From assembly GCA_045537285.1 (NCBI GenBank), contig JAZSPC010000025.1, positions 1 to 20,776 of the forward strand: a DNA stretch of 20,776 bases. Direction: 5' to 3'. The first letter of the stretch is position 1. Each line of letters begins with the position of its first letter. The position numbers and the translations under genes were made by a program. Shown here one piece after another: positions 15,116 through 20,776 of the stretch. Under the pieces are notes generated by a model, which made no database searches, was not told the origin of the DNA, and saw only the letters and a list, made by a program, of their open reading frames with translations. Source of the stretch: HGM13634 sp045537285. Lineage in GTDB: Bacteria > Bacillota > Clostridia > TANB77 > CAG-508.

Positions 15116-16837
15116 ATGAATTATTTAGAAGAATATAAAAAATGGATGGAAAGTAGCTTCATAGATGAAGAAACAAAAAATGAATTAAAGAATATTGAAA
15201 ACAATGAAAAAGAAATACAAGATAGATTCTATAAAAACCTAGAATTTGGTACAGCAGGATTAAGAGGAGTAATAGGTGCAGGAACAAACAGAATGAACAA
15301 GTATACAGTCTCAAAAGCAACACAAGGATTAGCAAATTTCATAATAAAAGAAAATGGACAAGAAAGAGGTGTTGCAATAGCCTATGATTCAAGAAATATG
15401 TCAAAAGAATTTAGCGAAATTGCAGCAAATTGTTTGAATGCAAATGGAATTAAAGCTTATGTTTTCGAAGAATTAAGACCTGTTCCAGAATTATCGTATG
15501 CAGTAAGAAAATTAGGGTGTATAGCTGGAATAATGATAACAGCTAGCCATAATCCACCAAAATATAATGGATATAAAGTATATTGGGAAGATGGAGCGCA
15601 AATTGTTGCACCAAAAGATAAATTAATTATTGAAGAAGTAAATAATGTTGAAAATTATGAAGATGCCCAAACAATGAATAAAGAAAAAGCGGTTTCACTA
15701 GGATTATACAATGTTATTGGAAAAGAAATAGATGATAGCTATATAGAAGAACTTAAAAAATTAAGTTTAAATCCAGAAAAAATAAAAGAGCAAGAGAATT
15801 TAAAAATAGTATATACACCTTTACATGGAACAGGAAATATGCCTGTGCAAAGAATTTTAAAAGAAATTGGATTTAAAAATGTACTAGTTGTACCTGAACA
15901 AGCAAAACCAGATGGGAATTTCTCAACAGTAGAATTACCAAATCCAGAAGATAAAAAAGCTTTTAAACTAGCACTAGAATTAGCGGTAAAAGAAGATGCG
16001 GATTTAGTTTTAGCAACAGACCCTGATGCTGACAGATTAGGAGTGTATGCAAAAGATAGTAAAACTGGTGAGTATATGTCATTTACAGGGAATATGAGTG
16101 GTATGCTAATTGCAGAATACATTTTATCTCAAAGAAAAGAAAAAAATTTATTGCCAGAAAATGGAGCTTTAATTACATCAATAGTTTCTACAAACTTAGC
16201 AAGAGCCGTTGCACAAGAATATAATTTAAAATTTATTGAGGTTTTAACAGGATTTAAATTTATTGGCGAAAAAATGAAGATGTTTGATGAAACAAAAGAA
16301 TATTCATACCAATTTGGATTTGAAGAAAGTTATGGATGTTTAGTTGGAACACATGCAAGAGATAAAGATGCAATAGTAGCTGTAATGATGCTTTGCGAAG
16401 CGGCTGCATACTATAAATCACAGGGAATTACTTTATGGGATCAAATGATAAATATGTATAATAAATACGGATACTATAAAGAGGATATAAAATCTCTAAC
16501 ATTAGAAGGTATAGACGGTGCTGATAAAATAAAAGCAATATTAAATGAATTAAGAGAAAATCCATTAGACAATATTGGTGGATATAAAGTATTAGAATTT
16601 AGAGATTATGCAGAAAGCATAGTTAAAAATATGATAACAGGCGAAGTTACAAAAACAGATTTACCAAAATCAAATGTATTATACTATGAATTAGAAAATG
16701 ACGCATGGTGTTGTGTAAGACCATCGGGGACAGAACCTAAAATAAAATTCTATTTAGGTGCTAAGGAAGTGAGTCAAGAAAAAGCAGAAGAGGCATTAAA
16801 ATTGTTAGCAGAAGATATGTTAAAGTATAGTAAATAG
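15116..16837 (+). CDS. Alpha-phosphohexomutase (phosphoglucomutase/phosphomannomutase family)
   Basis: The enzyme interconverts hexose-6-phosphate and hexose-1-phosphate via a phosphoserine. All four active-site loops are visible: the phosphoserine Ser144 in TASHNPPKYNGYK, the Mg-binding DPDADR (Asp302, 304, 306), the sugar-specificity loop GFEESYG (401-407, Glu403 and Ser405) and the phosphate loop RPSGTEPK (535-542). The N-terminal FGTAGLRG (44-51) is typical of the PgcA-like 570-residue phospho-sugar mutases of Firmicutes. SD is GAGGAAA. It is the second gene of an operon with the UDPGP enzyme, so the pair probably makes a UDP-hexose for wall, glycolipid or exopolysaccharide use. It may also channel glucose-1-P from GlgP into glycolysis. 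Confidence 0.95.
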   Translation: MNYLEEYKKWMESSFIDEETKNELKNIENNEKEIQDRFYKNLEFGTAGLRGVIGAGTNRMNKYTVSKATQGLANFIIKENGQERGVAIAYDSRNMSKEFSEIAANCLNANGIKAYVFEELRPVPELSYAVRKLGCIAGIMITASHNPPKYNGYKVYWEDGAQIVAPKDKLIIEEVNNVENYEDAQTMNKEKAVSLGLYNVIGKEIDDSYIEELKKLSLNPEKIKEQENLKIVYTPLHGTGNMPVQRILKEIGFKNVLVVPEQAKPDGNFSTVELPNPEDKKAFKLALELAVKEDADLVLATDPDADRLGVYAKDSKTGEYMSFTGNMSGMLIAEYILSQRKEKNLLPENGALITSIVSTNLARAVAQEYNLKFIEVLTGFKFIGEKMKMFDETKEYSYQFGFEESYGCLVGTHARDKDAIVAVMMLCEAAAYYKSQGITLWDQMINMYNKYGYYKEDIKSLTLEGIDGADKIKAILNELRENPLDNIGGYKVLEFRDYAESIVKNMITGEVTKTDLPKSNVLYYELENDAWCCVRPSGTEPKIKFYLGAKEVSQEKAEEALKLLAEDMLKYSK

Positions 16838-16843
16838 AAACTT

Positions 16844-16870
16844 AAAAGTAGCTAGAAATAGCTACTTTTT
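16844..16870 (+). terminator. Terminator of the UDPGP-phosphohexomutase operon
   Basis: AAAAGTAGCT (16844-16853) pairs perfectly with AGCTACTTTT (16860-16869) around a 6-base loop, with T5 at 16866-16870. It sits 7 bases after the stop. The T-run overlaps the -35 of the next promoter. Confidence 0.9.
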
Positions 16871-16897
16871 GCAATTAGGTCAAAAATGTGGTATAAT
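16869..16897 (+). promoter_or_regulatory. Promoter of the AbrB/MraZ-like gene
   Basis: TTGCAA (16869-16874), a 17-base spacer and perfect TATAAT (16892-16897) with extended TGG. The -35 begins within the T-tract of the upstream terminator. No TGGGN-type MraZ box repeats were seen near it. Confidence 0.8.
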
Positions 16898-16935
16898 ATA
16901 TATATTAAAATTTTGAATTTGAAGGAGAAACAAAA

Positions 16936-17217
16936 ATGTTAGACACAAGCAATCGGATTACAATAGGAGGAGAATTAATGTTAAGATCTAATCTCAAAGC
17001 AAATCAAAAAATTGATATATTTTTTGATCATATGGAAAAAAAGTTACTTTTTTTACCAAGTGATGAGGTTAATAATACTGACATGTATTTTGTTGCGAGT
17101 CATGGAATTGATTCAAAGAACAGAGTAATTATTCCTAAAACTATAAGAGATATTTTTCCTAAGGCATCCTATTTACCCGTAGAAAGAAATGGTAAGATAT
17201 ATGTTCTTATCATTTAG
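16936..17217 (+). CDS. Small AbrB/MraZ-like protein with two swapped-hairpin repeats
   Basis: A 93-residue protein built of two similar halves. Residues 2-10 (LDTSNRITI) and 58-66 (IDSKNRVII) carry a repeated D-x-x-x-R motif (Asp3/Arg7 and Asp59/Arg63), followed in each half by beta-rich sequence ending in hydrophobic strands (KLLFLP, KIYVLII). This is the layout of the double AbrB-fold protein MraZ, though MraZ is usually about 140 residues and sits at the head of the dcw cluster. The alternative is a SpoVT/AbrB-type regulator. Either would bind DNA as an oligomer. SD GAAGGAG precedes the first ATG. A perfect AGGAGG (16965-16970) also precedes an in-frame ATG at 16978, which would give a 79-residue form lacking the first DxxxR. 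The gene is monocistronic. Confidence 0.82.
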   Translation: MLDTSNRITIGGELMLRSNLKANQKIDIFFDHMEKKLLFLPSDEVNNTDMYFVASHGIDSKNRVIIPKTIRDIFPKASYLPVERNGKIYVLII

Positions 17218-17225
17218 CTTCAAAG

Positions 17226-17257
17226 AAAGCCAGAGTAATAATTTACTCTGGCTTTTT
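17226..17257. terminator. Bidirectional terminator overlapping the ttcA stop
   Basis: A 13-bp perfect stem AAAGCCAGAGTAA/TTACTCTGGCTTT (17226-17238 with 17243-17255) with a 4-base loop and T5 on the plus strand. On the minus strand, the 5' arm encodes the last TtcA residues (KKPE) and the stop codon. Confidence 0.93.
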
Positions 17258-17956
17258 CCATTCATCTATATTTCTTTTAATAGCCCCATATAAATTTGCT
17301 CTAATATGAGGAATATCAACTTTTAAATCTTTTATCATATTTTTAATATCTTCTCTTTTAGAAGTTCCATCAACAGGGCAAACTTTATTCATTACCTCTA
17401 TGTTATTTCTTTTTACAAAACTTTTAATATGGGTTTCAGGTGCATATATTAAAGGTCTAATTAGAGTTATTTCACTTCTATCCATATAACTTACAGGTGC
17501 AAATGTATTTATTGAACCAGTGTATAATAAATTTAGTAAAAATGTTTCTAAAACATCATCTTCATTATGACCTAATGCTATCTTATTACAACCTTCTCTT
17601 ATTGCGACAGAATTTAGGGCACCTCTTCTAAAATTTGCACACAAAGAGCAAGGATTTTTTTCTTGCCTTACATCAAATACAATTTCTTTTATATTAGTAT
17701 CTTCAATAAATAGAGGAATATCTAAATCTTTGCAAGTTTTTTCTAAAAATTCTTTATTAAAAAAATCGAATCCAGGATTAATACTAATAGCCACAAGTTC
17801 AAACTTTTTAGGATAAAAACGTTGTAGTGCTTTCATTCCCATAAGTAAAGAAATAGAATCTTTACCACCAGATAAAGCTACTCCTATTTTATCTCCTTCT
17901 TCAATCATATTATAATCTTCAATTGCTTTTCGTATATAACTTAAAATTCTTTGCAT
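17243..17956 (-). CDS. ttcA: tRNA 2-thiocytidine(32) synthetase TtcA-type
   Basis: TtcA-family enzymes activate tRNA with ATP and insert sulfur at C32 using a [4Fe-4S] cluster. The 237-residue product has the PP-loop SGGKDS (29-34) and three cluster cysteines, Cys103 and Cys106 (NPCSLC) and Cys193 (VCPVDG). LGHNEDDVLETFLLNLL (128-144) is also typical. I use the ATG at 17956, which has GGAGGC upstream; the open frame continues 10 codons further without similarity. E. coli TtcA is about 310 residues, so this is the short Firmicute form, and the modified position could differ. A near-consensus promoter lies at 17978-18006. Confidence 0.9.
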   Translation of the reverse strand: MQRILSYIRKAIEDYNMIEEGDKIGVALSGGKDSISLLMGMKALQRFYPKKFELVAISINPGFDFFNKEFLEKTCKDLDIPLFIEDTNIKEIVFDVRQEKNPCSLCANFRRGALNSVAIREGCNKIALGHNEDDVLETFLLNLLYTGSINTFAPVSYMDRSEITLIRPLIYAPETHIKSFVKRNNIEVMNKVCPVDGTSKREDIKNMIKDLKVDIPHIRANLYGAIKRNIDEWKKPE

Positions 17957-17977
17957 ATAAAAGCCTCCAATAAAACT

Positions 17978-18006
17978 ATTATACAATGCAAAGCGACAAA
18001 TATCAA
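17978..18006 (-). promoter_or_regulatory. Promoter of ttcA
   Basis: On the minus strand TTGATA (18006-18001), a 17-base spacer and a perfect TATAAT (17983-17978). It is divergent from the antisense-RNA promoter at 18028. Confidence 0.82.
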
Positions 18007-18027
18007 TAAAAATTTAATTTATATATG

Positions 18028-18056
18028 TTGACAATTTGTTATAAAAAGAATATAAT
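18028..18056 (+). promoter_or_regulatory. Perfect consensus sigma-A promoter of the candidate antitoxin RNA
   Basis: TTGACA (18028-18033), a 17-base spacer and TATAAT (18051-18056) both match consensus exactly, the only such case in the window. No open reading frame or SD follows on this strand; instead two hairpins and a T-tract come within about 100 bases. Confidence 0.9.
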
Positions 18057-18062
18057 GTTAAT

Positions 18063-18162
18063 AGAATAAAAAAGATTAAGAGCATAAGCCCTTAATCATT
18101 AGTTGTTTTTTTAGATGTTTGAGATTTATCGATTTGGTTGGGATAAATCTCAAATTTTCGTT
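18063..18162 (+). ncRNA. Candidate antisense (antitoxin) RNA opposite a small hydrophobic ORF
   Basis: Predicted from the consensus promoter at 18028-18056 to the T-rich tract after the second hairpin, about 100 bases. It would fold into hairpin 1 (18074-18097, stem GATTAAG/CTTAATC) and hairpin 2 (18118-18154). The RNA is exactly complementary to the 3' untranslated part and terminator of the minus-strand transcript carrying the 27-codon ORF at 18195-18278. It does not reach that ORF. Convergent transcripts overlapping at their 3' ends is the arrangement of several type I toxin-antitoxin pairs in Firmicutes. End points are inferred. It could instead be an independent small RNA acting in trans. 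Confidence 0.6.
18068..18097 (-). terminator. Terminator of the small hydrophobic ORF transcript
   Basis: On the minus strand GATTAAG (18097-18091) pairs with CTTAATC (18080-18074), with two further GC pairs past a mismatch and a 4-base loop, followed by T6 (18073-18068). On the plus strand the T-run comes 8 bases late, so it acts mainly leftward. Confidence 0.82.
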
Positions 18163-18164
18163 TT
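18118..18164 (+). terminator. Terminator of the antisense RNA
   Basis: A 13-bp perfect stem TTTGAGATTTATC/GATAAATCTCAAA (18118-18130 with 18142-18154) with an 11-base loop is followed on the plus strand by TTTTCGTTTT. Confidence 0.8.
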
Positions 18165-18194
18165 AAAGATTCGTATTTAAACGAATATTCACTT

Positions 18195-18278
18195 TTAGAG
18201 CAAATATGTATTAAAATACACAATCAGTCCAGCGAAAATACCTACACCTATCAAACTGCTTAATATAGTATTAAACAT
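18195..18278 (-). CDS. 27-residue uncharged hydrophobic peptide, candidate type I toxin
   Basis: An ATG at 18278 opens 27 codons ending in TAA. The evidence for translation is a perfect AGGAGG (18291-18286) at 7-base spacing, a TTGACA-N16-TACAAT promoter and a terminator on the same strand. The peptide begins MFNTILSSLIGVG and has no charged side chain at all. Residues 4-22 are a single hydrophobic segment with glycines, ending in YFNTYLL, so it should insert in the membrane. Size, hydrophobicity and the antisense RNA at its 3' end fit a type I toxin (compare Fst/TxpA-type loci). It is shorter than the Bacillota toxins I know and lacks their basic tail. A small membrane-protein subunit or regulatory peptide is the main alternative. 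I recognise no family. Confidence 0.72.
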   Translation of the reverse strand: MFNTILSSLIGVGIFAGLIVYFNTYLL

Positions 18279-18302
18279 TTTGAAACCTCCTTCTTTTGTA
18301 TT

Positions 18303-18390
18303 TGCACCAACTGTCTTGCGAAAGTTAGGTGCATAAATTAACAGTTGAATTAATAAATTAGTAGACAACTACTAACGTATGCACCCAACT
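18303..18390 (-). promoter_or_regulatory. Leader with mutually exclusive stems upstream of the hydrophobic ORF
   Basis: In the minus-strand RNA, three segments can pair: A (18390-18378, AGTTGGGTGCATA), B (18335-18323, TATGCACCTAACT) and C (18312-18303, AGTTGGTGCA). A-B pairs over 13 bp with one G-U; B-C pairs over 10 bp with one bulge. The two pairings exclude each other. A 7-bp hairpin (18358-18375) is nested in the A-B loop. The single A-B irregularity is a G-U pair only in the minus-strand RNA, while it would be an A-C mismatch in plus-strand RNA, which supports function on this strand. C ends 11 bases before the SD. Confidence 0.65.
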
Positions 18391-18415
18391 TGAAGGGGTT
18401 AAACAACTTGCAAAT

Positions 18416-18443
18416 ATTGTACAATAATAGCGATGGTTGTCAA
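18416..18443 (-). promoter_or_regulatory. Promoter of the small hydrophobic ORF
   Basis: On the minus strand TTGACA (18443-18438), a 16-base spacer and TACAAT (18421-18416). The predicted start near 18409 gives a 5' leader of about 130 bases, long for a 27-codon ORF. Confidence 0.75.
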
Positions 18444-18453
18444 TAAGGTTACA

Positions 18454-18482
18454 TTGATTTTTATGCAAAAATATATTATTAT
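18454..18482 (+). promoter_or_regulatory. Promoter of tRNA-Arg(CCT)-tadA
   Basis: TTGATT (18454-18459), a 17-base spacer and TATTAT (18477-18482) predict a start near 18489, 8 bases before the tRNA. The divergent toxin promoter's -35 is 10 bases to the left. Confidence 0.72.
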
Positions 18483-18496
18483 ATTAATAGATTTAT

Positions 18497-18572
<76 letters not shown>

Positions 18573-18590
18573 TAATTTTAAAGAGGTAAT

Positions 18591-19067
18591 ATGGAAAAAG
18601 AATATTTTATGAAAGAAGCCTTAAAAGAGGCAAAAAAAGCATATAAAAAACTAGAAGTTCCAGTCGGAGTTGTAATTGTAAAAGAAGACAAAATCATTGC
18701 AAGAGGATATAACCAAAAGGAAAGCAAAAATAGCCCAATAAAACATGCTGAAATAATTGCAATAGAAAAAGCATGTAAAAAACTTAATAATTGGAGATTA
18801 AATGATTGTGATATGTATATTACATTAGAGCCATGTTCAATGTGTGCAGGTGCAATTATTAATTCAAGAATAAGAAAGATATATATTGGTGCAATGGAGC
18901 ATAATTCTGGTGCATGTGGTTCAAGATTAAATTTATTACAAGACTATAATTTCGAAACAAAAGTAGAAATAGAAACCGGTATTATGGGGGAAGAATGCCA
19001 AGAGATTTTAAAAAGTTTTTTTAAAGAAATAAGAAAAATAAAAGCACAAAACAAAGGAGAAGTTTAA
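18591..19067 (+). CDS. tadA: tRNA-specific adenosine deaminase
   Basis: TadA deaminates A34 of tRNA-Arg(ACG) to inosine. The 158-residue protein has the zinc/catalytic motifs of the cytidine-deaminase fold: His52-Ala-Glu54 (KHAEI) with Glu54 as proton shuttle, and Pro81-Cys82-x-x-Cys85 (LEPCSMCAGAI). Length and ending are normal. The SD is GAGGT at 18584-18588. It is transcribed behind tRNA-Arg(CCT), so RNase processing of the tRNA would generate the 5' end of its mRNA. Its substrate tRNA is at 7423 in this window. The next gene overlaps the stop codon (TAATG), which indicates translational coupling. Confidence 0.96.
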   Translation: MEKEYFMKEALKEAKKAYKKLEVPVGVVIVKEDKIIARGYNQKESKNSPIKHAEIIAIEKACKKLNNWRLNDCDMYITLEPCSMCAGAIINSRIRKIYIGAMEHNSGACGSRLNLLQDYNFETKVEIETGIMGEECQEILKSFFKEIRKIKAQNKGEV

Positions 19068-19807
19068 TGAACGATTCCAAGGTTAATAAATTAATATTAA
19101 AAAGTGCATATATTGTAATTTTGGTATTAATAATAGCTATAATAGGATTACTTATACTAAAATACGATGTTGAAGGCGAAAAGGATATGCCTTTTAAATT
19201 ATCAAGTATTATAGTTATAAGTAGTGCAGAAGGGTATCAAAAAGAAGAAAATCCAGACTACAAGTGGGATGTGGAAATTTATCAAAATAATGATATTTAT
19301 TTAAATATAGAAAAAAATAAAAATTACAATGAAACAGAATTAATAAAAAGTATTAAAATTAAAAATATAAAAATAAATAAAACACCAGAAATTGGGACAT
19401 TTAAATTTTATAGAACATCAGGTGAAGAAAATGTGTTTACATATAAAGAAGAATATGAAATTAAAGATAAATTAGAATATATTGGAGATTTAAACACAGA
19501 TTTAGTTAATTTAAAAATATCTAATCAAGGTGGAACAATAATTCTAAGAGCGGTAAACCAAACAGGTAAAAAATATATATCTAATGATAAACAATTAGAA
19601 CATAATGGGAAATTATTAGAAAAAGTAAATATATCTTATGAACAAGTAAATACAACTATAAAATTTGATTTAGTTATAAATTTAGAATCAGATCTATCGT
19701 ATATAGCTACCATAGAATTAGAACTTCCAACTGGAAATATTATAGAACAAGGTTCTTCAAGTATAGAAATAAAAGATATGAAAAATATAGTATTTAAGAG
19801 AGATTAA
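19067..19807 (+). CDS. Membrane-anchored protein of unknown function
   Basis: A 246-residue protein with a short cytoplasmic N terminus (MNDSKVNKLILKS), one transmembrane segment (about 13-32) and an extracytoplasmic remainder rich in charged residues and alternating beta-type sequence. No cysteine, lipobox or sortase motif is present. The extracellular part has no repeats I can see. It ends with a conserved-looking KNIVFKRD. Its ATG overlaps the tadA stop, so it is co-translated with tadA, yet a role in tRNA editing is unlikely given the topology. I do not recognise the family. An Ig-like or accessory cell-wall domain is possible but not supported by any motif. Confidence 0.8.
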   Translation: MNDSKVNKLILKSAYIVILVLIIAIIGLLILKYDVEGEKDMPFKLSSIIVISSAEGYQKEENPDYKWDVEIYQNNDIYLNIEKNKNYNETELIKSIKIKNIKINKTPEIGTFKFYRTSGEENVFTYKEEYEIKDKLEYIGDLNTDLVNLKISNQGGTIILRAVNQTGKKYISNDKQLEHNGKLLEKVNISYEQVNTTIKFDLVINLESDLSYIATIELELPTGNIIEQGSSSIEIKDMKNIVFKRD

Positions 19808-19812
19808 AAATA

Positions 19813-19846
19813 AAAAGTGCATCAGATTTAATTTTGGTGCACTTTT
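19813..19846. terminator. Bidirectional terminator overlapping the mecA-like stop
   Basis: AAAAGTGCA (19813-19821) pairs perfectly with TGCACTTTT (19838-19846), extended inward by two more pairs. It lies 5 bases after the stop of the membrane protein gene. The last two bases of its 3' arm are part of the convergent gene's stop codon. Confidence 0.88.
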
Positions 19847-20357
19847 AGATTTTAGTTTTACATCCATATTCAAGAAATATATCTTGTAACAAAGAAAAAT
19901 CTTTTAAAGTATATGCAAATTCTAATAAACAATTTTCTAAATATTTATTTTCTTCATTTAATAAAAAATAATATTTATTTCCAAACTGATAAACATTTGA
20001 TTTAACAATATTAATATCATTTTTTTCAATAACAGAATAAAAATTTAGTAAATCATTAATATCCTCAAAACAATATGCTTTTGAAGAATAAGTATATGTA
20101 CAAATATCGTTTTTTAATTTTGTAATAGTAAGAATAAAAATATTGTTATCATCTAAACTAATAGTTTCAACAATTGCCCTGTTATCTTCAATATCAAAAT
20201 CAAATTTTTCTTCTGCTAAATCTAAAATTTCAAAAAATAAATTTTGAGATTCAATAGGATTAGCTAAAAATGAATCAATATCAATATTTTTTTCATCTAA
20301 ATCATTTGAACTTAAAATAATTTTTAATTTATCATTGTTAATTTTTTTAATCTTCAT
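19845..20357 (-). CDS. mecA: MecA-family adaptor protein
   Basis: MecA adaptors recruit substrates to the ClpC ATPase and ClpP protease. The 170-residue product begins MKIKKINNDKLKIILSSNDL, like the MecA N-terminal substrate-binding domain (MKIEKI..., then a Leu-rich acidic segment). It has the typical LFFEILDLAEEKFDFD followed by IVETISLDDNNIFILTITK (about 41-80). The C-terminal part (about 100-170) is compatible with the ClpC-binding domain. I use the ATG at 20357, preceded by TGGAG at 9-base spacing; an in-frame ATG five codons earlier has no SD. It is shorter and more divergent than B. subtilis MecA (218 residues), because the linker between the two domains is almost absent. The target is unknown. 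Confidence 0.78.
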   Translation of the reverse strand: MKIKKINNDKLKIILSSNDLDEKNIDIDSFLANPIESQNLFFEILDLAEEKFDFDIEDNRAIVETISLDDNNIFILTITKLKNDICTYTYSSKAYCFEDINDLLNFYSVIEKNDINIVKSNVYQFGNKYYFLLNEENKYLENCLLEFAYTLKDFSLLQDIFLEYGCKTKI

Positions 20358-20504
20358 TCTAAAAATCTCCATTCAAAACATTATATGCCTTAAATTAATT
20401 ATACTACCTAAATAGTAATAAATAAACGAACAATTTTTGGTAATTTGCACAGTATAATATATTAAATATATATTCAATATGTGATAAAATATTTTATATA
20501 TATC

Positions 20505-20533
20505 TTGACATGAGTTAGAATAAAATGTAAAAT
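20505..20533 (+). promoter_or_regulatory. Promoter of the (AC)n-containing small ORF
   Basis: A perfect TTGACA (20505-20510), a 17-base spacer and TAAAAT (20528-20533) directly after TG. SD AGAGGAAA follows and the ATG is at 20564. Confidence 0.8.
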
Positions 20534-20563
20534 AATAAAAACAAAAGAAAAGAGGAAATAAAA

Positions 20564-20679
<116 letters not shown>

Positions 20680-20690
<11 letters not shown>

Positions 20691-20709
20691 AATATTTACC
20701 TGTCTTTTT
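20680..20709 (+). terminator. Terminator of the (AC)n-containing gene
   Basis: AAGATAGGTAAA (20680-20691) pairs with TTTACCTGTCTT (20695-20706), 12 bp with one G-T pair and a 3-base loop, followed by T5. It contains the stop codon of the downstream frame (20688-20690). The remaining 67 bases of the window hold no feature I can support beyond an 8-bp inverted repeat (20743-20750 with 20763-20770). Confidence 0.85.
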
Positions 20710-20776
20710 CGCGTTTAAAAATAAATTAGTTATTAATGTTAAAGATGTTAAATCCATTCTAATAACATCTAAATAA

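Noticed and set aside
15739..16122. 127-codon minus-strand ORF within the phosphohexomutase gene
   Set aside because: It covers the metal-binding loop region of a fully conserved enzyme and is a reverse-frame artefact.
18074..18154. Two tandem hairpins as the start of a CRISPR array or REP-like repeat
   Set aside because: The two stems differ in sequence and are not repeated; there are no spacers. They fit terminators of opposing transcripts.
18303..18390. Possible match of the toxin leader to a known riboswitch class (c-di-GMP, preQ1, THF, Mn)
   Set aside because: None of the core sequence motifs I know for those classes is present; only the alternative stems are supported.

Overview
This is an AT-rich chromosomal window from a spore-forming member of the Clostridia (Bacillota). 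The evidence is very low GC, TTA/AGA-dominated codon use in most genes, strong GGAGG-type ribosome binding sites, spoIIR, a LysM/M14 peptidoglycan endopeptidase, a MecA-type adaptor and tRNAs with encoded CCA. The genus cannot be fixed from the sequence. Most of the window is housekeeping DNA. The less ordinary parts are the 17.9-18.5 kb intergenic region and the last 270 bases.

Layout. 1-2.8 kb: the 5' end of a YkvI-family membrane protein gene running off the left edge, a divergent membrane-anchored HtrA protease, and a convergent PG-binding/LysM/M14 peptidase. 2.9-5.5 kb: glgP with a strong promoter, a structured leader and a codon bias unlike its neighbours. 5.5-7.1 kb: a DapF-family gene with two substituted conserved residues, then adk. 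7.2-8.1 kb: tRNA-Pro(TGG) and tRNA-Arg(ACG) transcribed divergently, then a DUF402 protein. 8.1-12.9 kb, minus strand: spoIIR, then murA-walJ-rlmH and an FAD/Rieske oxidoreductase whose ribosome binding site sits inside a terminator-like hairpin.

13.1-16.9 kb, plus strand: a hypothetical protein (possibly MEDS-like), then an operon of a UDPGP-type nucleotidyltransferase and a phosphohexomutase, which together would interconvert hexose-6-P, hexose-1-P and UDP-sugar. 16.9-18.0 kb: a 93-residue AbrB/MraZ-like protein with two DxxxR motifs, convergent with ttcA. 18.0-18.5 kb: what looks like a type I toxin-antitoxin locus. A 27-codon uncharged hydrophobic ORF on the minus strand has a perfect SD and a switch-like leader. 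A consensus promoter on the plus strand drives a ~100-nt RNA antisense to its 3' UTR. 18.5-19.8 kb: tRNA-Arg(CCT), tadA and a membrane-anchored protein in one transcription unit. 19.8-20.4 kb: a MecA-family gene. 20.5-20.7 kb: a promoter, SD and short ORF interrupted by an (AC)15 microsatellite. One repeat unit more would join it to a second reading frame that ends in a terminator, so it looks like a phase-variable gene.

Themes: convergent genes share bidirectional terminators that overlap stop codons. tRNA biology recurs: tadA would act on the tRNA-Arg(ACG) encoded 11 kb away, ttcA thiolates tRNA, rlmH methylates 23S rRNA. Cell-wall and sporulation functions (murA, walJ, spoIIR, the M14 peptidase) are also prominent. 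All similarity calls were made by eye from motifs; no database search was run.
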